DNA of 11,734 nucleotides from positions 1-11,734 of the forward strand of contig DHJC01000033.1 of assembly GCA_002404155.1 (NCBI GenBank), in the 5' to 3' direction. The position numbers were made by a program, and so were the translations under genes. Positions 6,587 to 11,734 of this stretch are shown here, one piece after another (the first letter of the stretch is position 1; each line of letters begins with the position of its first letter). A model generated the notes under the pieces. The model ran no database searches. It had not been told where the DNA came from and worked only from the letters and a program-made list of their open reading frames with translations. Origin of the DNA: Chloroflexi bacterium UBA4730 (GTDB lineage: Bacteria > Chloroflexota > Limnocylindria > P2-11E).

Positions 6587-7540
6587 ATGGGCCGGTATCT
6601 CGCGCAGCGGCTCGCCGGTGCGATCCCGACGCTGCTCGGCGTGGCGGTGCTCACGTTCGCCTTCATCCGGCTCATCCCGGGTGACGCGATCGCCGCACGG
6701 CTCGGCACGTCGACCGCCCTCGATCCCGAGCAGCTCGCGAGCCTGCGCTCGTATTTCGGGCTCGATCAGCCCCTGCCGGTGCAGTTCTGGACCTGGCTGA
6801 CCTCGCTCCTGCACGGTGACGCCGGCTACTCGATCCGCACCGGCCGTCCGGTGCTCGTTGAGATCGCGCAGCGGCTGCCGGCGACGCTCGAGCTGACGGT
6901 GGCCGCGGCGGTCATCGCGATCGCGGTCGGCGTCCCGCTCGGTCTCGTCTCGGCGCTCCGTCCGCGCTCGCGCCTCGACGTCATCGTGCGCATCGGCGGT
7001 CTCGTTGCGCTCTCCCTGCCGAGCTTCTGGCTCGGGACGCTCATCATCGTCCTCTTCTCGCTGTACCTCCGATGGCTGCCGAACACGGGCGGCTACGTCG
7101 AGTTCGCACAGGATCCGCTCGCCAACCTCGGGCTGCTGCTCTTTCCGGCGATCACGCTCGGTCTCGCGCTGGCCGGCGCCACGATGCGCATGACGCGGTC
7201 GGCGATGCTGGACGTCCTCGGCGCGGACTACGTGCGCACCGCGACCGCGAAGGGCCTCGCGCCGAGTGTCGTCGTGCGGCGGCACGTCCTCAAGAACGGG
7301 CTCATCGTCGTGGTCACGCTCCTGGGCATCCAGGTCGGGCAGCTGCTCGGCGGCACCGTGGTCGTCGAGGAGATCTTCTCGGTGCCGGGCGTCGGCCGGA
7401 TGCTCCTCGCCGCGATCGTCCAGCGCGATTACGCGCTCGTGCAGGGCGCGGTCCTCGGGATCGCGGTCCTCTTCGTCGGCGTGAACATCGTCGTGGATCT
7501 GCTTTATGGCTACCTGGATCCCCGGATCCGCCTCGGCTAG
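6587..7540 (+). CDS. DppB-like ABC transporter permease
   Basis: A 317-residue inner-membrane permease of the DppB/OppB group. Six hydrophobic segments are visible at about residues 12-30, 102-124, 135-160, 180-199, 239-262 and 285-308. The N-terminal block RSYFGLDQPLPVQFW and the GDAGYSIRTGRPV segment are typical of the B subunit. The EAA coupling loop is GADYVRTATAKGL (212-224), which would contact the transporter ATPase. The ATG at 6587 is preceded only by a weak TAGGG. It forms a heterodimer with the next gene, whose start overlaps its end by 35 bp. The cognate ATPase genes (DppD/DppF type) that normally follow the permeases are not in the window. Confidence 0.92.
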   Translation: MGRYLAQRLAGAIPTLLGVAVLTFAFIRLIPGDAIAARLGTSTALDPEQLASLRSYFGLDQPLPVQFWTWLTSLLHGDAGYSIRTGRPVLVEIAQRLPATLELTVAAAVIAIAVGVPLGLVSALRPRSRLDVIVRIGGLVALSLPSFWLGTLIIVLFSLYLRWLPNTGGYVEFAQDPLANLGLLLFPAITLGLALAGATMRMTRSAMLDVLGADYVRTATAKGLAPSVVVRRHVLKNGLIVVVTLLGIQVGQLLGGTVVVEEIFSVPGVGRMLLAAIVQRDYALVQGAVLGIAVLFVGVNIVVDLLYGYLDPRIRLG

Positions 7541-8390
7541 CCCCGCGCCCGGGGGCGCGTACGGCTGGCGCGCGGTCGCCAGGGCATTCATCCGCGAGCC
7601 GGTTGCGGTGCTCGGCCTCGCCATGGTGGCGCTCTACGCGCTGATCGCCCTCGGCGTCGACCTCCTGCCGCTCCGCGATCCGCTCGCCGTCTCCGCGCAG
7701 CGGCTCGCCGCGCCGACCCGCGAGTTCCCGTTCGGCACCGACGCCCTCGGACGCGATCTCTTCAGCCGCGTGCTGTTCGGTGCGCGACTTTCGATGGAGG
7801 TCGCCACGCTGTCGGTCGCCGGCGCCACGCTGGTCGGCGGGGTGCTCGGGCTCGCCGCGGGATATGTCGGCGGGCTGGTCGATCTGCTCGTCGGTCGCGT
7901 CATGGACGTGTTCTTCGCCTTCCCCGCGATCCTTCTCGCGCTCGGCATCGTCGCCGCGCTGGGGCCTGATCCGGCGAACGTCATCATCGCGATCGCCGTC
8001 GTATACACGCCGATCTTCGCCCGGGTCGTGCGGGCTCCGGTGCTCGCGATCAAGGCTCACGACTACGTGGAGGCTGCGCGCGCGACCGGCGCGAGGCCCG
8101 TGCGCATCGTCGTGCGGCACATCGTGCCGAACCTGCTGTCGACGCTCATCGTGCAGATCAGCCTTGCGCTCTCGTGGGCCGTGCTCACCGAGGGCGCGCT
8201 CTCGTTCCTCGGCCTCTCGGCGCAGCCGCCGGCGCCGTCGTGGGGCGTGATGCTGAACGAGGGGCGCCAGTACCTCGAGTTCGCGACGCACCTCGCCGTG
8301 TTCCCCGGGCTCGCGATCATGATCGCGGTGCTCGGCTTCAACCTCCTCGGCGACGGTCTCCGCGACGCGCTCGATCCGCAGAGGCGATGA
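7506..8390 (+). CDS. DppC-like ABC transporter permease
   Basis: A 294-residue partner permease of the DppC/OppC group. It has an N-terminal cytoplasmic tail, a first membrane helix at about 32-52, the C-subunit hallmark FGTDALGRDLFSRVLFGARL (76-95), and further helices at about 100-122, 140-175, 210-236 and 262-284. The EAA loop is DYVEAARATGA (186-196). The ATG at 7506 lies inside the end of the B-subunit gene. The next ATG (7623) would remove most of the first helix, so the early start is right even though its ribosome binding site is weak. A hairpin follows 6 nt after the stop. Instead of the expected ATPase genes the sequence runs into a region of gene debris. Confidence 0.92.
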   Translation: MATWIPGSASASPAPGGAYGWRAVARAFIREPVAVLGLAMVALYALIALGVDLLPLRDPLAVSAQRLAAPTREFPFGTDALGRDLFSRVLFGARLSMEVATLSVAGATLVGGVLGLAAGYVGGLVDLLVGRVMDVFFAFPAILLALGIVAALGPDPANVIIAIAVVYTPIFARVVRAPVLAIKAHDYVEAARATGARPVRIVVRHIVPNLLSTLIVQISLALSWAVLTEGALSFLGLSAQPPAPSWGVMLNEGRQYLEFATHLAVFPGLAIMIAVLGFNLLGDGLRDALDPQRR

Positions 8391-8396
8391 GGATTG

Positions 8397-8424
8397 CGCC
8401 GGCGAAGCACCCCGGCTTCCGGCG
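8397..8424 (+). terminator. Possible terminator hairpin after the permease operon
   Basis: CGCCGG at 8397-8402 pairs with CCGGCG at 8419-8424, and AAGC at 8405-8408 pairs with GCTT at 8415-8418, leaving a 2-nt bulge and a 6-nt loop. It sits 6 nt after the permease stop codon. There is no T-run, so it would be a weak or Rho-assisted terminator. Its presence suggests the transport operon really ends here. Confidence 0.4.
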
Positions 8425-8445
8425 CTCGCCGCGCTCATGGCCACT

Positions 8446-8658
8446 TCACCGGTCGCGATGGTCTCCGCGCCGCAGCCACAACCCCGCCTGCGCCGGCTGC
8501 ACCGTCTCAGCGACCGTAGCAAGGAGCTCGCGCGACAGCGCATCGAGATCGACCTCATCGCGCATCTGCCCGGAGAACCTGTCGAGTGTCCGCTGCGCGT
8601 CGTACCGGGAGCGGTAGAAGCGCCGGTCGACCACATCGGCGCGCACCTGTCGAACGGA
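8446..8658 (-). pseudogene. C-terminal fragment of a multi-pass membrane sensor protein
   Basis: The minus strand encodes about 70 residues ending at a stop at 8446-8448, with the run VVDRRFYRSRYDAQRTL, then EVDLDALSRELLATVAETVQP and a final LWLR tail. I recognise this as the cytoplasmic C-terminus of a family of multi-membrane-span sensor-like proteins seen in Actinobacteria and Chloroflexota; that recognition is from memory. The N-terminal membrane part is missing. Going upstream on the minus strand the same frame meets a TGA inside the dispersed repeat at about 8668. A GTG at 8646 could start a 66-residue protein, but without membrane helices or a ribosome binding site I take it as a relic. 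It marks a deletion or insertion breakpoint. Confidence 0.65.
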
Positions 8659-8662
8659 ACAA

Positions 8663-8708
8663 GGGAGTGGTCAGCCTCCCGGTCCGTGCTGAACCAAGTG
8701 GGCAACTG
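8663..8708 (+). repeat. Degenerate dispersed repeat, copy A
   Basis: A segment of about 45 bp that recurs downstream of the histidine kinase. Over the 41 bases from 8668 to 8708 I count 34 identities with 11615-11655, without gaps. Both copies begin with a GGGAG...CTCCC inverted pair (here 8663-8667 and 8676-8680) and end with GGGCAACTG. Weaker similarity continues about 20 bases further. It is in a gene-free stretch and abuts the truncated end of the sensor fragment. Confidence 0.6.
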
Positions 8709-8791
8709 GCTCTGTGCGGAAATCGATGGGGACGTAACAGCGTTCCGCGGAATCGTTCGAAAACACGCAATTCCGCCGATCACAGACCGGC

Positions 8792-8845
8792 GCTGACTGC
8801 GGATCGGCCGCCTTCGCCACGAGGGTTCGATTCCTTCTCTGCCGA
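8792..8845 (+). other. tRNA-like 3' half (relic or attachment-site remnant)
   Basis: A T-arm is clear: stem GAGGG (8821-8825), loop TTCGATT, stem CCTTC (8833-8837), with one G-T pair. It is followed by a seven-base acceptor-type strand TCTGCCG and an A at 8845. Upstream, GCTGA (8792-8796) pairs with TCGGC (8804-8808) around a seven-base loop CTGCGGA, which has the correct T33 and would give anticodon GCG. Twelve bases separate the two arms, suggesting a longish variable region. No D-arm and no 5' strand matching the acceptor (expected near CGGCAGA) are found in the 100 bases upstream, so it is not a complete tRNA gene. Confidence 0.45.
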
Positions 8846-8987
8846 CAAGAATCTCGACAAGTGCCGCGGGGCCCCGGCGTAAACTCCCTCCGCTCGCCGC
8901 TCAGGGGCGCCGAACCCATCGCACCTCGTGGCATCGGGCGGACACGGACTTCGCGTTCAGGTGCTCGTTCCGGAAGGAGTTGGGGCT

Positions 8988-10064
8988 GTGAGGACTCTCG
9001 ACCAACGGGTCACGGTCGCCGGTGGCCAGAGCGTCACGCGACGTGAGCTGCTGCGCGTCACGCTCGGTACCGGCGCCGTGCTTGCCGGCGGAGGACTGCT
9101 CGCGGCCTGCACGCAGCCAACTGCGGTCTTGCAAGGCCTGGCAACACTGCCGCCACCGGAGACGACGACCGTACGGATCGCGAACCCCGCGGCGTGCGAC
9201 CCGGGGCTGATGCTCGCCGCTGACTACCTCCGCGAGGAGGGCTTCACCGATGTTCGGTACGTCGCCACGCCCTTCATCGAACGAGGGTGGGTGCTCAACC
9301 ACGAGGCCGATGTGGCCCCGGGCCATCCGGAGTTCATCACCGCGAGCCTCGACGCAGGCGTGCCGTTCGTGATGCTCGCGGGGCTGCATTCCGGGTGCCT
9401 CGAGGTGTGGGTCGGGCCAGGCATCGAAACCATCGGCCAGCTGCGGGGCCGGAAGATCGCGGTGCGCCGCACTGACACCTCGGATCAGTACTACGCCTTC
9501 TTCGCGACGTTGCTCGGTTACGTTGGCATCGACCCGCTCAAAGACGTCGAATTCATCGCGGCCGGGACCGGCGCGGGGATGACCAGTGCATTCATCGAGG
9601 GGCGCGCGGATGCGGTCCTCGCCGCCGCCACCAATAGCCCTCTCTTCCGGCGGCTCCCGAAGCTCCCCGGCCGGGTGATCCTCGCGACGATGACCGACAA
9701 GCCCTGGTCGCAGTACCTCTGCTGCACGCTCATGGCGGACCGCGACTGGGCCCGCCAGAACCCGATCGCGACCAAGCGCGTCACCCGCGCGGTGCTGCGC
9801 GCCACCGACGCGGCGGCAAAGGACCCTGCGCGCGCGGCGCACGGCGCCGCCGCGGCCCTCGGTGTCGCGGACGAGTCCCTCGTCCGCGAGACGATGGCCA
9901 TGTGCGACTACAACTGGCGTGAGCTCGATCCCGAGGAGACCTTGCGGTTCTTCGCGCTCCGGCTCGCTGAGGCGAAGCTGATCACGAGCACGCCGCAGCA
10001 GCTCATCGACCAGGGCACGGACCTCGCGTACATGCGCCAGCTGCGGAAGGAGTTGGCGCCGTAA
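8988..10064 (+). CDS. NMT1/THI5-like substrate-binding lipoprotein (Tat signal), upstream of a histidine kinase
   Basis: A 358-residue paralog of the leftward gene at 3749-4831. The leader has SVTRRELLR with Arg18-Arg19, a hydrophobic Gly/Ala/Leu core, and a lipobox ending at Cys41 (GGLLAAC), so it should be a Tat-exported lipoprotein. The binding domain runs from about residue 58. It shares ACDP (Cys70), SGCLEV (Cys137), DKPWSQYLCC (Cys245-Cys246) and the ending LDPEETLRFFALRLA with its paralog. The start is the GTG at 8988, with AAGGAG 8 nt upstream. The only other candidate in the frame, the ATG at 8928, would bury the signal. No permease or ATPase of its type is adjacent; instead a histidine kinase follows within about 70 bp, which suggests a ligand-sensing role. 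The ligand is unknown. Confidence 0.9.
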   Translation: MRTLDQRVTVAGGQSVTRRELLRVTLGTGAVLAGGGLLAACTQPTAVLQGLATLPPPETTTVRIANPAACDPGLMLAADYLREEGFTDVRYVATPFIERGWVLNHEADVAPGHPEFITASLDAGVPFVMLAGLHSGCLEVWVGPGIETIGQLRGRKIAVRRTDTSDQYYAFFATLLGYVGIDPLKDVEFIAAGTGAGMTSAFIEGRADAVLAAATNSPLFRRLPKLPGRVILATMTDKPWSQYLCCTLMADRDWARQNPIATKRVTRAVLRATDAAAKDPARAAHGAAAALGVADESLVRETMAMCDYNWRELDPEETLRFFALRLAEAKLITSTPQQLIDQGTDLAYMRQLRKELAP

Positions 10065-10132
10065 GGCCGCTCGACCTGATCGTCCGTTCGCTCGCGCGGG
10101 TCCGAGCGCCGATCCAGCTCAAGTTCCTCGCA

Positions 10133-11602
10133 GTGCTCGGAATGCTCGCGGCGCTCCTCATCCTGCTCGGCGTCATCGGGCTCGTGGTCCTCAGTGAGGC
10201 CAACGCCCGCGGGCAGCGGGTCGTCGATCTGGAGCGCCGGGTCGTCGCCTACGATGCCCTGCGGCTCGAGACGACGCAGCAGCTCTTCGCCGTGGAGACA
10301 GCGCTCGCGACCCCGGACCCACAGGTCATCGAGGCGGCCGTCAGGCAGCTCGGGCTGACCGGGTACAGCGTCGATCGCCTGGAGTTCGTCGCCAGCGCGG
10401 AGACCGATCTGGTTGCCCGGGTCGTCGCCGCGCACGACCAGTTCGCGGCGCTGAACACGCTGACGCTCGGTCTCCTGCGCGCCGGTGTGATCGCGGAAGC
10501 GGAGCGCGTGCAGACGGTGGAGGTGACGCCCGTGGCCGACCGGCTCGAGCGCCTCACGAACGAGCTTGTGGACCGTGCCCTGGCCGAGGTCGCCCAGAGC
10601 ATCGACGACAGCCGCCAGGCGTACGCGCGGTCGCAAGCGATCGTGCTCGCCTTCGCCGGGATCAGCTTGGTCTTCGGGCTCGTCCTCGGCCTCGCGCTCG
10701 GCTTCTCGATCATCCGCCCGCTCCGCGCGATCGGTTCGCGCGTCGAACGCATCGCGGCCGGTGACTTCAGCGATCACGTGCGCGTCGACAACCGCGACGA
10801 GCTGGGGGCTCTGGCGGCGAACATCGACCGCATGAACGACCAGCTTGGTCGCCTTTACGCCGACTTGGAAGCGGCGAATCGGCACAAGTCCGAGTTCCTC
10901 TCGAACATGTCACACGAGCTGCGCACGCCGCTCAACGCGATCATCGGGTTCTCCGAAGTGCTGTTGCAGCGGCTGTTCGGCGACCTGAACGAGAGGCAGG
11001 CTGATTACCTGCAGGACATCCTCGACTCGGGCAAGCACCAGCTGGCGCTCGTCAACGACGTCCTCGATCTCTCGAAGGTCGAGGCGGGTCGCATGGAGCT
11101 CCAGCTCTCCACATTCTCGCTCGAAGCCGCGATCGACAACGGCATCACGATGCTTCGCGAGTCCGCTGCGCGCGGCGACGTCGTACTCGAGGTCGAATGT
11201 GACCCTCGCGTCGATTCGATCGAAGCGGACGAACGCAAGGTGCGGCAGGTGCTCTTCAATCTGCTGTCGAATGCGGTGAAGTTCACCCCCAAAGGCGGCA
11301 CGGTCAGCGTACGCACGCGGGCGCGATCTGATGCCGTCGAGATCTCGGTGGATGACACCGGGGTCGGCATCGCGCCGGAGGATCAGGGCCGCATCTTCGA
11401 GGAGTTCGGTCAGGCGAAGGACGGCAAGAGCCGCGAGGGGAGCACCGGCCTGGGGCTCACGCTTGCGAAGCGGTTCGTGGAATTGCATGGCGGCTCGATG
11501 ACCCTACGGAGCGCGGTCGGACAGGGGAGCACGTTCACGTTCGTCTTGCCCCTTCGTCGGGGCGTCCGGTCCCCGGCACCTCCCGTCGCGTCCTCATCCT
11601 GA
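10133..11602 (+). CDS. Membrane sensor histidine kinase (HAMP, HisKA, HATPase_c)
   Basis: A 489-residue kinase counted from the GTG at 10133. A first membrane helix (about 2-20) and a second (about 170-194) enclose a 150-residue, mostly helical extracytoplasmic domain without cysteines. A HAMP linker follows (about 195-247). The H-box is FLSNMSHELRTPLNAI with phospho-acceptor His261. The N-box is NLLSNAVKFTPKGG (376-389), G1 is DDTGVGI (407-413), the F-box is FEEFGQ (422-427), and G2 is GSTGLGLTLAKR. All catalytic elements are intact. The GTG has no ribosome binding site, and the same frame is open and protein-like back to the upstream stop codon (a basic segment ending IQLKF just before the helix). 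The true start may therefore be earlier, for example the CTG at 10076, 9 nt after TAAGG. No response regulator is in the window. Confidence 0.92.
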   Translation: MLGMLAALLILLGVIGLVVLSEANARGQRVVDLERRVVAYDALRLETTQQLFAVETALATPDPQVIEAAVRQLGLTGYSVDRLEFVASAETDLVARVVAAHDQFAALNTLTLGLLRAGVIAEAERVQTVEVTPVADRLERLTNELVDRALAEVAQSIDDSRQAYARSQAIVLAFAGISLVFGLVLGLALGFSIIRPLRAIGSRVERIAAGDFSDHVRVDNRDELGALAANIDRMNDQLGRLYADLEAANRHKSEFLSNMSHELRTPLNAIIGFSEVLLQRLFGDLNERQADYLQDILDSGKHQLALVNDVLDLSKVEAGRMELQLSTFSLEAAIDNGITMLRESAARGDVVLEVECDPRVDSIEADERKVRQVLFNLLSNAVKFTPKGGTVSVRTRARSDAVEISVDDTGVGIAPEDQGRIFEEFGQAKDGKSREGSTGLGLTLAKRFVELHGGSMTLRSAVGQGSTFTFVLPLRRGVRSPAPPVASSS

Positions 11603-11605
11603 GCC

Positions 11606-11655
11606 CGGGAGAGATGGTCGGCCTCCCGCTCCGTGCCTCATCAACTGGGCAACTG
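11606..11655 (+). repeat. Degenerate dispersed repeat, copy B
   Basis: Second copy of the element at 8663-8708, beginning 3 nt after the histidine kinase stop. CGGGAG (11606-11611) pairs with CTCCCG (11623-11628) around an 11-nt loop, and the copy ends in GGGCAACTG (11647-11655). The hairpin is conserved between copies although the loop length differs, so the fold may matter. As it directly follows the stop codon it could also act as the kinase gene's 3' hairpin. Confidence 0.6.
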
Positions 11656-11716
11656 AACCCCCTCGCGAAAACGGATGGTGCATCGCGTCGCACTCGGAGG
11701 ATTCACTAGGGGGTTC
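11655..11716. other. Foldable 62-bp element bounded by a 9-bp inverted repeat
   Basis: GAACCCCCT (11655-11663) and AGGGGGTTC (11708-11716) are exact reverse complements separated by 44 bases. Inside lies a second hairpin: ACG-G-GATG at 11671-11677 (one bulge on the 3' side) pairs with CATC-G-CGT (11681-11688) around a GTG loop. The nested arrangement could be a structured leader RNA of a gene beyond the right edge, a terminator without T-tract, or a miniature mobile element with terminal repeats. I see no coding sequence here. Confidence 0.4.
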
Positions 11717-11734
11717 CCGACAGATCATCGCTGA

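Larger units (their letters stand above)
8659..8987. other. Gene-free stretch between the sensor relic and the second NMT1-like gene
   Basis: About 330 bp with no protein gene that I can support. Besides the dispersed repeat and the tRNA-like segment listed separately, it holds a 10-bp palindrome TTCCGCGGAA (8743-8752), TTCGAA (8756-8761), and another perfect 10-bp palindrome CGGGGCCCCG (8867-8876). The promoter of the gene at 8988 must lie in the last 100 bases or so, but I cannot identify it. Its ribosome binding site AAGGAG is at 8974-8979. Confidence 0.5.

Noticed and set aside
8743..8761. Palindromes TTCCGCGGAA and TTCGAA as a possible operator or CRISPR-like repeat
   Set aside because: Each occurs once here, with no regularly spaced repeats. 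Short GC-rich palindromes are expected by chance at this composition. No CRISPR array or cas gene is present in the window.
6515..8783. Two long leftward open frames overlapping the permease genes
   Set aside because: Both are antisense to clear DppB/DppC-like proteins and show low-complexity Arg/Glu/Asp-rich translations with no domain.
8437..8796. Rightward open frame of about 119 codons downstream of the permeases
   Set aside because: It runs antisense through the sensor-gene relic and the dispersed repeat, with no ribosome binding site or recognisable motif. The minus-strand relic explains the first part better.
8792..8845. A complete tRNA gene
   Set aside because: The 5' acceptor strand and D-arm that should precede the anticodon arm are not found, and the implied anticodon (GCG) is unusual, so only a tRNA-like 3' half is reported.
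8671..8934. Leftward open frame of about 87 codons across the gene-free stretch
   Set aside because: Part of its translation is the typical artefact of reading a tRNA 3' half backwards, and its end lies in the dispersed repeat. It has no plausible ribosome binding site or domain.

Overview
The window is high-GC bacterial DNA (by eye about two thirds G+C) with tightly packed genes, overlapping stop/start codons, GTG starts and Tat-type lipoprotein signals. These traits, with a relic of a membrane-sensor tail type that I associate with Actinobacteria and Chloroflexota, suggest one of those phyla. That placement is tentative, because there is no rRNA or marker gene to fix it.

Left edge (1-1155): an almost complete IS630-family element. 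Its transposase is read leftward and is split into two frames at an A-AAA-AAC slippery site followed by a strong hairpin, the layout of programmed -1 frameshifting. Its start lies 90 bp from, and divergent to, the next operon.

Sulfur operon (1156-3740, rightward): five tightly packed genes, TusA-like carrier / SQR-like flavoprotein / second TusA-like carrier / DsrE2-like protein / OsmC-like protein. Together they look like a cytoplasmic sulfane-sulfur (persulfide) relay: a membrane-associated flavoprotein could make or consume persulfide, two TusA proteins and DsrE2 could pass it along, and the OsmC protein could reduce hydroperoxides or protect thiols. No Hdr-like, Dsr sulfite reductase or rhodanese gene is visible.

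Transport region (3749-8424): a leftward NMT1/THI5-like Tat-lipoprotein binding protein converges on the sulfur operon. Diverging from it is a rightward peptide-type ABC operon with a family-5 binding protein, an intercistronic hairpin, and DppB-like and DppC-like permeases. No ATPase genes are present.

Scar (8425-8987): a region with no intact gene. It holds a C-terminal fragment of a membrane sensor gene, a degenerate dispersed repeat, and what looks like the 3' half of a tRNA. It has the appearance of an old rearrangement or integration junction.

Sensing pair (8988-11602): a second NMT1-like lipoprotein, about 80% identical at DNA level (3' parts compared by eye) to the leftward one, followed closely by a membrane histidine kinase with a large extracytoplasmic domain. 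No cognate permease or response regulator is visible, so the lipoprotein may be a ligand sensor for the kinase. After the kinase come a second copy of the dispersed repeat and a strongly foldable element near the right edge.
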